Assembly (NCBI GenBank): GCA_963978895.1
Contig: OZ022241.1
Location: 17,465,064 to 17,529,063, forward strand
Direction of reading: 5' to 3'
Length of the DNA stretch: 64,000 nucleotides
DNA from: Erpobdella octoculata
Lineage: Eukaryota; Annelida; Clitellata; Hirudinida; Erpobdellidae
Of the stretch, positions 11,165 through 22,698 are shown piece by piece. The notes beneath the pieces were generated by a model. The model had not been told where the DNA came from. It was given only the letters and a program-made list of their open reading frames with translations, and did not search any database. Positions within the stretch are counted from its first letter, which is position 1, and each line of letters opens with the position of its first letter. Made by a program: the position numbers and the translations under genes.

Positions 11165-13604
11165 CTACTGTAAATAAAGCCTCACGTTAAATTTGCATCC
11201 CGATCTGAGACGCTTTTGTAGCCATAACCTTGCTGTTCGATTATTTTTTAACATCTGAACTTTAAACAGAGAAATTGTGTTATTTAGCTTCTGCATGCAC
11301 AGTGGCAAACATTCTTCCTTGAGAGTTACTTTAAAATTGAATATATCTTTGTAGAGATTCCTCAGGTCATCAATATCAGAAGTAGTCAAAAACTCCATTT
11401 TCAATATTGAATCCAAAAGCAAAGCAAACAAAGCTGACTCTACTAAAAAGTGGCCGCGTAGTGCTCTAGCCACTGCTTTCCCTGTCATCATGTGAGTTAT
11501 GGCTGTGTGTCCATAACAGCACTGCAGCGCTTCTGTCAAACCTGAGACAGCCATGACATGACCAATGCTGCCCAAATAATTCATCAAGACATGAAACCCA
11601 CCTAGACGACATACTATGTTGAGTTTGGATGAATGCACAATATCAACAGCCTTTAACCACAGCGGCTGGTCGAAAGTCACACAAGCCGTTGGAATGTTGA
11701 GCTTTTGAGCCTGGCGTTCTATGAAAGTTAACGTGGAAAAAATACGACATGTCATTAGGGTTCAAATCAATAATCAGAAGCATCCTTATGTCTGCTGATG
11801 ATCTGAAATCTCCGTCAGGTTTACAATTTGGCCTTTGCTGATCTTCATCTAAGCACAAGATACCAATTTTCCAGAGAAGTTCCAAGTTTAAACAAGGAGG
11901 CAACACAGAAGGAAAATTTAAGTAAGAGATGGGCATGAAAGACATCAATGATAATGATGACTTGTCGGGGAATGTGTATCCCAATATAGGAATACCTTGG
12001 TTTTTCACAACACAACTGGATTTTAGGCGTGACAATCGAGGTACAGCTGATTCAGCATAGTGTCCTGACCCTAATCGATTACACGGAGTAGACATTGATA
12101 TGATGCCCATACCGTGAAAGGTACCACTTCCATCTAAAGTGATAATGTTGTGGTCAAGATTATCACCAGACCATTGCATAAAACATTGAGGAAAAGACTG
12201 AAGAGTATCAGGGGAGTCATTCTGAACCACTGATTGTTTAAAAAGTTTAAGTGACAGCAAATCAAGCAGTCATCTAGATCCAAAGGCGTGATCTAAACTA
12301 ACTCCAACGCCAAACAAAATTGGAAAGATAAGAGATCTTTGTCTTGCCCCCTGCACAATAGAATGACATATGGAAACTTGTTTTATTTCATTACAAACAA
12401 TATTTTCAATTAAGATTTCCAACAAACTAGGAATCCACCTTTTGGCATTTACAATATTTGAGAAATCATCAGTTCCTGGATACGTTTCATTTGAGGACAT
12501 TTCCCTTATTTGAGCTCTTATCAATTTTGCTGCTGCCACTATGATGCGTTCACTCTCATCTTCTATGCTACTCTTTTTTTCAGCATACCATTGGTTAGTT
12601 ATAATGTGAGATGCCATGTTACGGAAGCAAATAACATTTTTCCGACCACAAATTTCGGCAAAAAATGTGTGCTCAGCGTAGCTTTCTTCCAGCTTTCGTT
12701 TTATATGTTTTAATGAATACACTTCACCATCTTCCGATAATTCTTGCATTTTAATTTGTAATTCAGCTATTGTATAAATTCCTTGATCTTCTTCTAACCA
12801 GTCACACAGTTTTTCAAAAGTAATTAACATGTCGTTATCTGGATGATTTCGGCCAGCGGTATTATCTCCGACATGTGATGATCTACATTTTAGGAACACA
12901 GAAAGACACACTCTGTGGTAACGAGCTTCTTCAGCTGGTAAGTCATTGCATGAATTTAACCTACCAAGAACTTCTACACTCCATGCATCATTTCTTTTGT
13001 GGCAAGTTTCAATTATAGTTTCTCTGAATTTCAATGTCATCACAGTACTTGATTCTTCTTTTAAATGTTTTCTACTTTCTCCAAAAACTATTTTTCCACA
13101 CAAAAAACAATGTTGCTTCCAATTGAAAGTGTCGACAGACGATCGTGGCGCTGGTGGCAGAGCGGTAGAGCGCTCGCCTGTTGATCGTTAGGTCGGCAGT
13201 TCAAGCCTCACCTGCGTCACCAGCGTAACTCCCTTAGGCAAGGAGTTCACTCGCATTGCTTTCTCATGTCTATGAAAATAGCGTGTTCTTCGAAGTTTCC
13301 GATCCAAAGGAACCTTCGTAAGCGCCTCTGACTTATCTGGCGCTATATAAATTCATCATTATTATTATTATCGTAATAATTTAGACTTAAAATTCTCTTG
13401 ATCAACACCGACACCTTCTGCATGCTGCTCATTCTTTCGTTGCAATTGATCGAAACTTCTTTTGTTAGTGTAGTCTCTCCGGCAATGATCATGAACATTA
13501 GCTTTATTTGGTTTATTCAACAGATACTCTGTTAACTGTTCATCACCACGTAAAACGCTGAATTGACATAACGTTTCAATATCTTTACCTTAACACCTAG
13601 TCAC
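11165..13604 (-). pseudogene. Conserved repeat-associated protein (unknown function), SINE-split
   Basis: Reading the minus strand, the N-terminal part (about 13604-13375) has VHDHCRRDYTNKRSFDQLQ. After the SINE come FNWKQHCFLCGKIV (a CxxC pair), CHKRNDAWSVEVLGRL and DLPAEEARYHRVCLSVFL (a further His/Cys pair), so a zinc-binding N-terminal region is likely. A second frame (12260-11755) has NLDHNIITLDGSGTFHGMG. A third (11755-11165) has VTFDQPLWLKAVDIVHSS, CRLGGFHVLMNYLGSIGHVM and MTGKAVARALRGHFLVESAL. I recall this motif set from many uncharacterised, multi-copy predicted proteins in cnidarians, molluscs and fish, which suggests a mobile-element protein. Frames break near 12265 and 11752. The function is not established. 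The Asp residues at LDG and FDQP could belong to an RNase H-like nuclease, but that is a guess. Confidence 0.6.
13146..13372 (+). repeat. tRNA-derived SINE inserted in the 11165-13604 coding region
   Basis: The A box is GGTGGCAGAGCGGTAGAGCG and the B box GGTCGGCAGTTCAAGCC. The body holds GGCAAGGAGTTCACTCGC, and the end is GGCGCTATATAAATTCATC with an (ATT)n tail at 13363-13375. On the minus strand it separates two parts of one open frame (KLLR / TFNWKQHC), so it is an insertion into coding sequence. It shares the GGCGCTATATAAAT tail with SINE-A but differs in the head. Confidence 0.8.
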
Positions 13605-14125
13605 TAGGTCCTAGCGTAACCATCTTATCTTGACTGTATCACAGACGTTGTCGGAACGGAATTCAGTTCGACAAATTAAACATACCATTTCATTTAATTT
13701 ACCCATTTCGAAAAAGAACAATAAAAACTCCAAAAAATAGATGTTTTACAAAATACTAACTTAGAAATTCTATGTTTTACGAAAATACTAACTTATCGCT
13801 CACTACGGTAAATCTCATTCAAAAAAGCGTCAAAAAACCAATTTCCGAAACGACGATTTCAACCGATTTTTGCAGGAAGAATCATAAACGTTTTACAAAC
13901 AAAATATCCAAAAATCAGCTTGATGCAAATTTTGTCTAGGTACAACAAGGAAAAATTTTAATTCTTCTGGAAATACACGAAAGACAAAAGAACAACACTG
14001 AACAAAGAGTTCATATATATACGCATTTTAAAAGAGAGATGGGCGTAAAAAATAATTTAACAAATGAGAAAATCTCAGTGGCCGTTTTGTACAGTGGCTA
14101 TTCAGTCCGGTTCTCCCCTACTCTA

Positions 14126-15190
14126 AAAGTTTTGAATCTATTTAGTAATTTTTAACATCAAAATGTTTGTGAGATGTAGTAGGAAGTTATGTTGTGTATA
14201 TAAAGGAATTCAATAAGCACATTTTCTTTGAGCATTTGTTCAAAGTAAACGGTATCTTGTGTGTTACCTATGTCTATAACAATTGGTCAGCGAACAATAT
14301 AATTAGTTTAGGCTAAATAAGTTACATGTAAACTATAACATATTTAAATTTCATTTAATTTTTATCATTCGTAAAGGTGTTTAATTTGATTCAGGCTTTG
14401 AGGTAATTTAACGTGCAACGCAGCAAAACACGTTAGCTAATTGCCATTACGTTGTTGTTTTATTTTATTTGTATTCTTTTAATATTAATTGATTTATTGA
14501 TTTATATACAAACCAATGACTTGAGGTTTTTGTAGCAATGGGCTGCATGTGATATGTTGTGAAAGTTCTTGCTATGCCCGGCTCTATTCTATAGGAACTA
14601 AGGCGTATTCTATTCCCACAAACCCACTTTTTGGATGCTTTAACAAGGCTGAACTGATGTTGCGATTCATGATCTTAAAATCGAAATATCCTTGTGAAAA
14701 TAAATTGTACGATTAAATGGTTGTTTGCATATTATGTTTTTTGTTTAAATTGTCTTTAAAAATGTATCATTTAATTTTTTTTAATTTTTGTGCTACAGCT
14801 TTCCTAGCATTCAACGAAGCTAGAAACAAAGTCAGAAATTCTACATTTCATCTTTGCGAACTTAAAACTTAATCAAAAACTATTTTTTAAACTTTTCAAC
14901 ATGAGTTTGAGGCTTACATTAAATTATTTAGGCAGTAATATGGCTGCTCAGCCAAACGCGACAGTGTTGTTAAATATAGCCCTGGCGGCAAATAAACTTT
15001 GCTAGAAAATTGCATTAATTAAGTATTTACAAATAAAATGACTGTTTTGCTCTCTTATATTGTTTATTAAAGCAATTACTAGCAGCGCAATTCGGTATTT
15101 GTACACTTAAAAAAATATTCCGTCAATAGCAACAGGTAGGTAGGCGTGGCTTAAGAGTTCCAAAATGGCAACCAGCGGCGACTCCCAGGC
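14126..15190. other. Right flank of the 6.4 kb element
   Basis: AT-rich, with no gene-like frame. Its first 100 bases resemble 59490-59575, continuing the repeat interrupted by the nested element. Confidence 0.4.
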
Positions 15191-16099
15191 AGGTCTAAGC
15201 GCAATCCAGTTATATTATAGAGATCAGTGGTGCAGCACAGGCTAAGACGCGCCAGTTCAGGCGAAAGCTACGACGCGCGATCGACGGTCCAAATATTCAC
15301 ATTTAGTCCAAGTTAGCTATCTCCAGGGAGATGCTAGAGATACGTTTCGGAATGATTCATGCACGCATCATTGTGTTTAGAGAAACGTGAATTGAGTAAA
15401 AAGTAGAGCATCGGGGAGTGCATCACCAAAGATAATGATGATAATGATATCGATATGACAATGGAAAGAGTCACAGTTGTTACAATTAACTATAAATGTT
15501 TTATTTATAATTTTTTGTCTATTTTTGTCTAAAACTATTTTTTAATCAATACAAGTGCCCTTCTTGCCCTTCTCTGCGGTCGCCCATGGGAGGGTCAGTT
15601 AAAAAGATCAGATGTCATCTTTAACATCTTGTTTGAGATGGTTTTTATTTTTTAAGCACTACATGAATCACATCAAGAGCCAGTTGGCTTGTTGACTAGT
15701 TCTACGGGCGCGACTTATTTTTTACACTAGGTGCTGGGACACATTAATAATTAATGAGATGCAACAACACCTGATTGGTTCCTATAAACAAGCCGGAAAA
15801 CAACTGTTTGTGTTTAGTTAACAAATTAACATTTTTTAGGAACGTTTAATTATTTAAGAAAAGATTTTCTTTGTTTAATTCTAAATTAATTGATGATATT
15901 ATTATTCAATATTAATTAATATTTAATTCATTAATTGAATCTCTTATTTGGTCGTGATATCCATCCAATCCTTCATCGATGTTTTATTATCTCTATGCTT
16001 GATAATTGATAATTTATTGAGTGCCTTTTCCGCTTTGTTCAAAGGCGCTGTTCTTTTACATGCCCCATGGAGAGAACGATTTTACCCGCTAAGTTTTCC

Positions 16100-17728
16100 G
16101 GTTCCACGACAAAACGTTCACAGACAAAATGTTCAACGACAAAATGTTCCCGACAAAACGTTCACGACACAACGTTCACGACAAAATGTTCACGACAAAA
16201 TGAACACCGACAAAACGTTCACAGACAAAATGTTCAACGACAAAATGTTCAACGACAAAATGTTCACGACAAAACGTTCACGACAAAACGTTCACGAAAA
16301 ATGTTCACGCACAAAAGGTTCACAGACAAAATGTTCACAGACAAAATGTTCATAGACAAAATGTTCCACGACAAAAAGTTCACGACAAAACGTTCACGAC
16401 ACAACGTTCACGACACAACGTTCACGACAAAATGTTCACACTGAAAAATGAAATTTTTTTTTATTATGTCAAGATCACTTGCAAACTAATTATTAAGTCA
16501 TTTTTTGCGATGTATCTATTCACCTTTTTATTTTCCTAAGCAAAGTATATGTGCATGACAGCATGAAACTAATACGTATTGGCAACATCAAATGATCTTC
16601 AATTAATAAATAATTATATGGAGTTATAGCTATTTGGCTTTTTTCTTTTCCATCCATATTTTGATCCTTTTTATCATCGTTCCATTTATTAACTAGTTAA
16701 TGCCGGTTAATTTGCTTTTGGATACCGTAACTTTTTAGTTTTTAATTACTAGAGATGTATTTTCAATTCTAGTTGAAAAACGCAAGTAGCTGCATGCTGC
16801 TTTACCAAAGTCACCGTTACGTTAATTAGCTAATTAAAGGAGGCTATATTGCTCTTGGAAGCCGATAACTTCTTAATCGCTAGGCTACAACGATCAAGGC
16901 TTCTTTCTGTCGTTCACTTAATTAAAATTGAAACATCAAATGAATCTCAATTAATAACTAATTGAATTTCTTTTTCTTTTTAATCGGAGTTAATGAAGAT
17001 TTCATATTTTGACCCTTTTAATCATCGTTCCATTTATTATCTAGTTAATGCGGGTTGGTTAATTTTCTCTTGGATACTCCTAACTTTTTAATCTTTAAAA
17101 TACAGCCATCAAACCTTATATTTACGTCGTTTGCTTAATTGAAATTGAAAATTCAAGCGATCTCAAATTAGTAACCAATTGTATTTTCCTATTATAGCTA
17201 TCTCATTTCATCTGTTTTTTCCTTCTTGCTGAAACAGTTTACAGTCCTCCGATCCATACTCATCTGGTTGCCGTTTGAGTTAGGGGTATAAAAGAGGAAT
17301 TTAACATTGCATTTACTATTGTTAACGTTTTATTTGCGCTCATTTTGTGAAACACAAAATATTTTATCATTTAAAACTAAACTAAATTTAAAAGTTGCAA
17401 TCGTGAACATTTTGTCGTGAACGTTTTGTCGTGAATGTTTTATCGTGAACATTTTGTCGTTGAACATTTTGTCTGTGAACATTTTGTCTGTGAACATTTT
17501 GTCTGTGAACATTTTGTCGTGAACATTTTGTCGTGAACGTTGTGTCGTGAACGTTTTGTCGTGAACATTTTGTCGTTGAACATTTTGTCTGTGAACATTT
17601 TGTCTGTGAACATTTTGTCTGTGAACATTTTGTCGTGAACATTTTGTCGTGAACGTTGTGTCGTGAACGTTTTGTCGGGAACATTTTGTCGTTGAACATT
17701 TTGTCTGTGAACGTTTTGTCGTGACACC
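16100..17728 (+). mobile_element. Foldback-like element, copy 1 (1,629 bp)
   Basis: Both ends are long inverted arrays of a 14-15 bp unit, ACGACAAAATGTTC / ACAGACAAAATGTTC (16104-16437 and, inverted, 17402-17724), around a unique core of about 960 bp. The termini are GGTTCCACGAC on the left and GGTGTCACGAC read inward from the right. AAGTTTTCC flanks it directly on both sides (16091-16099 and 17729-17737). Inverted arrays plus a 9-bp duplication match the architecture of Foldback elements. No transposase frame; frames reading KCSRQNVH are array artefacts. Confidence 0.85.
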
Positions 17729-17776
17729 AAGTTTTCCGTTGACATGGGCTACTAGGCAGTGAGTGGGAGTCGAACC

Positions 17777-19280
17777 GGTGTCACGACAAAACGTTCACAG
17801 ACAAAATGTTCAACGACAAAATGTTCCCGACAAAACGTTCACGACACAACGTTCACGACAAAATGTTCACGACAAAATGTTCACAGACGAAATGTTCACA
17901 GACAAAATGTTCACAGACAAAATGTTCACAGACAAAATGTTCACAGACAAAATGTTCAACGACAAAACGTTCACGACACAACGTTCACGACAAAATGTTC
18001 ACGATTGCAACTTTTAAATTTAGTTTAGTTTTAAATGATAAAATATTTTGTGTTTCACAAAATGAGCGCAAATAAAACGTTAGCAATAGTGAATGCAATG
18101 TTAATTTCCTCTTTGATACCCCTAACTCAAACGGCAACCAGATGAGTATGGATCGGAGGACTGTAAACTGTTTCAGCAAGAAGGAAAAAAACATATGAAA
18201 TGAGATAGCTATAATAGGAAAATACAATTGGTTACTAATTTGAGATCGTTTGACTTTTCAATTTCAATTAAGCAAACGACGTAAATAAGGTTTGATTGCT
18301 GTATTCTAAAGATTAAAAAGTTAAGAGTATCCAAGAGAAAATTAACCAACCCGCATTAACTAGATAATAAATGGAATGATGATTAAAAGGGTCAAAATAT
18401 GAAATCTTTATTAACTCCGATTAAAAAGAAAAAGAAATGCAATTAGTTATTAATTGAGATTCATTTGATGTTTGAATTTTAATTAAGTGAACGACAGAAA
18501 GAAGCCTTGATCGTTGTAGCCTAGCGATTAAGAAGTTATCGGCTTCCAAGAGCAATATAGCTTCCTTTAATCAGCTAATTAACGTAACGGTGACTTGGGT
18601 AAAGCAGCATGCAGCTACTTGCGTTTTTCAACTAGAATTGAAAATACATCTCTAGCAATTAAAAACTAAAACGTTACGATATCCAAAAACAAATTAACCG
18701 GCATTAACTAGTTATTAATAAATGGAACGATGATAAAAAGGATCAAAATATGGATGAAAAAGAAAAAAGCCAAATAGCTATAACTCCATACAATTATTTA
18801 TTAATTGAAGATCATTTGATGTTGCCAATACGTATTAGTTTCATGCTGTCATACACACATACTTTGCTTAGGTAAATAAAATGGTGAATAGACACATCAC
18901 AAAAAATGACTTAATAATTAGTTTGCAAGCGATCTTGACATAATAAAACAAAATTTTTATTTTTCAGTGTGAACATTTTGTCGTGAACGTTTTGTCGTGA
19001 ACGTTTTGTCGTTGAACATTTTGTCTGTGAGCATTTTGTCTGTGAACATTTAGTCTGTGAACGTTTTGTGCGTGAACGTTTTTCGTGAACGTTTTGTCGT
19101 GAACGTTTTGTCGTGAACATTTTGTCGTTGAACATTTTGTCGTTGAACATTTTGTCTGTGAACGTTTTGTCGGTGTTCATTTTGTCGTGAACATTTTGTC
19201 GTGAACGTTGTGTCGTGAACGTTTTGTCGGGAACATTTTGTCGTTGAACATTTTGTCTGTGAACGTTTTGTCGTGGAACC
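17777..19280 (-). mobile_element. Foldback-like element, copy 2 (1,504 bp), opposite orientation
   Basis: It has the same arrays and termini as copy 1 (GGTGTCACGAC at 17777, GGTTCCACGAC read back from 19280). The core 18005-18966 is the reverse complement of 16440-17400 with small differences. The 9-bp duplication AGTCGAACC occupies 17768-17776 and 19281-19289. It lies only 48 bp from copy 1, within the same SINE, so the two copies together form a palindrome of more than 3 kb. Confidence 0.85.
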
Positions 19281-19514
19281 AGTCGAACCGTGAAGCTCCC
19301 ACATTCAAGGCTAACGCTCTACCAACTCAGCTAACCTAGCACCGTGATAACATGTTACCAAGTTCTCTACGTGGATGAATTAACTAAAATTATTTTATTT
19401 TTTTCACGGCTCCTTCTTTTTAGCATCTAAAAACAGTAACAATGTGTTTCTGTTGTTCTTTATTTGGTTATAGCATGTAACATAATAAAAAATAGTTAAT
19501 ACCAAGCCATACCG

Positions 19515-19715
19515 CTGTTAGTATAGCTGAGATGGTAGAGCGCGTGAATTGGGCATGAGGGCCTGGCAGTTTGATACCTCCATTATGATAATTTTTAAAA
19601 ACTTATCCAGAAAAGCTAGTTGGTATAGCTGAGATGGTAGAGCGCGTGAATTGGGCATGATAGCCTGGCAGTTCGATACCTCCATTAATTTTTAAAAACT
19701 TATCCAGAAAAGCTA
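19515..19715 (+). repeat. Tandem duplication of a tRNA-like unit
   Basis: Two copies, about 100 bp apart, of TAGCTGAGATGGTAGAGCG (A-box-like), then GAATTGGGCATGA and CTGGCAGTTTGATACCTCC (B-box-like), each followed by TTTTTAAAAACTTATCCAG. The unit resembles a tRNA or SINE head with no SINE body. The box B base changes and the lack of a paired acceptor stem argue against a functional tRNA. Confidence 0.55.
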
Positions 19716-20828
19716 GTTGATATAAAATTTTTTTATCACAACTTTGCATACTCATTACAAAATGACAACTTACTAAACAATGTAACTTTATTTATCCGAT
19801 TAGTTTTAGAGTCATCAAACAAACCCTGTTTTAGCCAAAACAAAAGTACGCCAAATAATTTAAATATCATCAAACAACTTTTTCAGCTATTGAATATACA
19901 TAACGATTCCCAACGATTCCATTCTACTTAAAATTTTATTATTCTGCTCAAGTGGATAGCCTGACGTTCTACGACTCGGTTTTCCCCATAGGAACCAATC
20001 AGGCGTTGTTGCATCTCATTAATTAATAATGTGTCCCAGCACCTAGTGTAAAAAATAAAGTCGCTACCGGGCCAGTTGAAATAAAATGGTTTGTTTCTTG
20101 AAGAGAAATTGATTATTTTTTGGAATAAAAATGAAATAGTTTAGAATAATGAATAGCATTTTAGGCCAAGTAATCATAATAGTAATTTATTTTGTTCACA
20201 ACACTGTATACCTATGACTGATGCTTTTTCTTTGGGCTTTTCCAGTTTTCATCACAAGTAAATTAGTAAGCTTTTATTTTTGTTAATGGTTAATTTTCGC
20301 TTGGTTACTGATTTGGTTTATTCTTGAGTTTAGAAATAGATTCTTGAATTTCAACTTCACTTAGCTGGGACTTTGTCACCGGTTTATTTGTAGATTTGTG
20401 AATTTGTTTACAAAAGCTTCAAAAGCAGGTTTTCAATTATAATTACTTACTTATTTTGTTTGAGATTTTTGTTAGGGTAATCTTTCACTTTAGGGGTATT
20501 AATTATTTTTGCTCTCTTCCATAAAAGTTACTCTTTGCGCGAACAAAAATAGAATGAATAGATCTTCATAACTAGGTAATCTTTCCCACGGTGTGGCGGA
20601 TTAATACATAATTCTCGGCTATAATTAACTATAAACACGATGAAAAGTAAACACTAGTTTAAAAATTATGATAATTTGTATAAATAATTTATTTAAAATG
20701 TTATACAAAATTATTTTAATTAAATAAATAATTTAATTATAATTTAAAAAATTTTACATAGAAAAAATTTGAGTTTTAAGGAAAAGTGTAAACGAATGAA
20801 TCGCGTAGCGTGTTATATAACGTTATAA

Positions 20829-21964
20829 CTATTACCATGGCGGTAGGCGCCTTTATTTAAAATATTAGTAAAATTAGGCGCCGGTATGCGATCTTTTTAT
20901 TAATTTTATTTTTTACACTATATAGTATATTCAAACTCAGAATTTGTACCGGTAAAGTTTCCCACGGACGGCCCGTGTGGCGGATTAATACATAATTCTC
21001 GGCTATAATTAACTATAAACACGATTAAAAGTAAACACTAGTTTAAAAATTATGATAATTAGTATAAGTAATTTATTTAAAATGAGAAAATGTCATATAA
21101 AAAAATAAATAATGTAATTATAATTTATGTACGTTTGAGTTTTAAGGAAAAGTTTAAACGAAGGATTTGAAGGAAAAGTTTAAACGACGCAAATACACAA
21201 TGTTCGCTTACAAATATTCAAATTTCGACGTTGCTTCGAATAAACTACTTTTTTAACATTTATTTTTTAGTTTTCCTTCATTAAAAATTTGAAATTTTGT
21301 TTATTTAAAGAAGTTAACTTAGTTTAATAATTTCCAATTTTCTTACTTCTTGCAAACCGTCCCGAGTTACCGGGCGGTGAGTTTTAAAATTTTAATGGAA
21401 TTTTTATTTACAACTGATAGTTTGTTTTTTAAATAAAATTTTATTATAAACTAATTTTATTTATTTTTTATTCATTTCATTCATACGATCATCGTACCTC
21501 ACCACTCACAACTACGATGTAAATAGGGCTTGGAAGGGTACTACTTACGTTTTCAAAGTCTCTCAAATTACGATAAATGTTTTTTTTTAAATTAAAATTG
21601 GTATTAAATTTGTTTTTTTATGTTATTGTGACAAAATAAAAATAATACGATTATTTTTCGGCACGGGCCGTCCGTGGGAAACCTTACCATTTGTACCTTT
21701 ATTTAAAATATTAGTAAAATTTAAAAAAAATTATATTGAAACTTTTTATGCGACTACCTAGGATAGGGGTAGGGATAGGGTTATGGGTAGGGTTAGGGGT
21801 AGGGTTAGGAGTAGGGTTAGGAGTAGGGTTAGGAGTAGGGTAAGGGGTAGGGTTAAGGGTAGGGTAAGGGTAGGGTAAGGTTAGGGGTAGGGGTAGAGTT
21901 TCATTTTAATACGGGATTGCAATTTTACAGATTGCAATCACGGCGAACCGCCGGGGAAATAGCA
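20829..21964. mobile_element. Family F copy with telomere-like array, split by a MITE
   Basis: Begins CTATTACCATGGCGGT and ends, inverted, CTATTTCCCCGGCGGT. The TAGGGGTAGGGTTAGG-type block is at 21760-21895. The unit is continuous with the copies at 1158-1448 and 22431-22698 once 20951-21688 and one duplicated flank are removed. Confidence 0.6.
20951..21688. mobile_element. 738-bp MITE with perfect 9-bp target duplication
   Basis: The inverted ends are GGTAAAGTTTCCCACGGACG and GGTAAGGTTTCCCACGGACG, each continuing with GCCCGTG. ATTTGTACC lies immediately outside both ends (20942-20950 and 21689-21697), and the uninterrupted host sequence CAGAATTTGTACCTTTATTT is readable at 22502-22522. A 9-bp duplication with long ends suggests a Mutator-like origin; no ORF. 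Confidence 0.8.
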
Positions 21965-22430
21965 GCGACCTTATATAAAGTGACTATCGGGGTTTACTTC
22001 GTTCGTTGTTTCTCTCGCCTTTTGTTCTTTATCGTTTTACATAGAAAAAGTTTTAAAATTAAAATTTAATTTTTTTTATAACTGAGTTTGTTTTTTAAAT
22101 AAAATTTTATTATAAACTAATTTTATTTTTTTTATTCATACGATCATCGTACCTCACCACTCACAACTACGATGTAAATAGTGCTTGGAAGGGTACTACT
22201 TACCGTTTTCAAAGTCTCTCAAATTACGATAAATATTTTTTTTTTAAATTAAATTTGGTATTAAATTTGTTTTTTTAGGTTATTGTAACAAAATAAAAAT
22301 AATACGACTATTTTTCGGCACGGGCCGTCCGTAGGAAAGATTACCGATAACTAATCATAACATATCATAACTAATCATAACAAACTATTTCGAGCTCCTG
22401 CTGGTTTTATAGCGTTAATACTATTACCAC

Positions 22431-22698
22431 GGCGGTATGCGATCCTCATTCGCTATATCTTTATTAATTTTATTTTTTTACACTTTATGGTATATTCAAA
22501 CTCAGAATTTGTACCTTTATTTAAAAATATTAGTTATATAAAAAAAAAACTATTTTGAAATTTTTATGCGACTACCTAGGATAGGGTTAGTGGTAGGGAT
22601 AGGGTTAGGGATAGGGGTAGGGTTAGGTTTAGGGTTTAATTTTAATACGGGGCTGCCGATTTTACCGATTGCAATTACGAGAACCGCCGGGGCAATAG
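22431..22698. mobile_element. Family F copy, uninterrupted
   Basis: CTATTACCACGGCGGT ... CTACCTAGGATAGGG, a short TAGGG-type block (22580-22636), then ACCGCCGGGGCAATAG. It shows the empty-site sequence of the MITE at 20951-21688. Confidence 0.6.

Larger units (their letters stand above)
9195..14123 (-). mobile_element. Probable TA-flanked nested element encoding a Psq/CENP-B HTH protein
   Basis: Inward from TA dinucleotides, the left end reads GGGAGAGTGGTACCAAATGG and the right end, reversed, GGGGAGAACCGGACTGAATA, both followed by a GTCAC/GCCAC motif. The sequence left of 9195 and right of 14125 resembles one continuous stretch at about 59420-59575, as expected if this unit split a repeat at a TA. 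Internal copies of a CATTCAGTAC motif occur at 9402 and 10153. It carries two minus-strand coding regions (13604-11165 and 10019-9571) and a SINE at 13146-13372. TA targeting and a Psq/CENP-B domain both fit the Tc1/mariner-pogo group, but no pogo DDE domain is visible. Confidence 0.5.
8845..15238. mobile_element. 6.4 kb DNA element with 44-bp terminal inverted repeats
   Basis: The left end (8845-8888) begins GTGCAGCACCACTGATCTCT and ends GGATTGCGCTTAG. The right end (15195-15238), read on the minus strand, is the same 44 bases with one mismatch. Weaker inverted similarity (GTCGCC...GCCAT...ACTCT) continues inwards to about 8950 and 15150. Such close ends over 6.4 kb imply one insertion unit, later filled by a nested element (about 9195-14123). 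The flanks share no convincing target duplication. The superfamily is undetermined. Confidence 0.65.
16015..19350 (-). repeat. SINE-A copy split into three pieces by two insertions
   Basis: On the minus strand the head and boxes lie at about 19350-19281 (GTTAGCTGAGTTGGTAGAGC ... ACGGTTCGACT), the middle at 17776-17729 (GGTTCGACTCCCACTC ... AACGGAAAACTT) and the tail at 16099-16015 (GGAAAACTTAGCGGGTAAA ... CAGCGCC). Joined, the pieces reproduce the order of the intact SINE at 8520-8705. The overlaps at the joins are the two 9-bp target duplications of the inserted elements. Confidence 0.85.
15710..20064. mobile_element. Outer TIR element holding the SINE and two Foldback-like copies
   Basis: Left arm 15710-15786 and right arm 19988-20064 are inverted repeats of about 77 bp, recognisable by ACACTAGGTGCTGGGACACA, ATTAATGAGATGCAACAAC and CTGATTGGTTCC. 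GCCAGTTG occurs near both outer flanks (about 15680 and 20071), possibly an 8-bp duplication of hAT type, although extra bases separate it from the left arm. The rest of the unit is non-coding except for nested repeats. Confidence 0.6.
20575..22347. mobile_element. Second nested MITE (GGTAATCTTTCCCACGG ends)
   Basis: Starts GGTAATCTTTCCCACGG and ends, inverted, as GGTAATCTTTCCTACGGACG. CATAACTA precedes it and GATAACTA follows it. Its right interior (22070-22250) closely matches the interior of 20951-21688 (for example CTCACCACTCACAACTACG), so the two belong to one family. Confidence 0.6.

Noticed and set aside
16100..18005. Regular short repeats resembling a CRISPR array
   Set aside because: Units are contiguous without unique spacers, the genome is animal, and the arrays are inverted ends of a transposon.
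15948..19304. Frames reading KCSRQNVH / DKMFTDKMF on both strands
   Set aside because: Products of the Foldback-like terminal arrays; the repeated unit explains them completely.
19515..19715. Two functional tRNA genes
   Set aside because: Box-like sequences are present but no paired acceptor stem or intact anticodon arm could be drawn; more likely SINE or tRNA relics.
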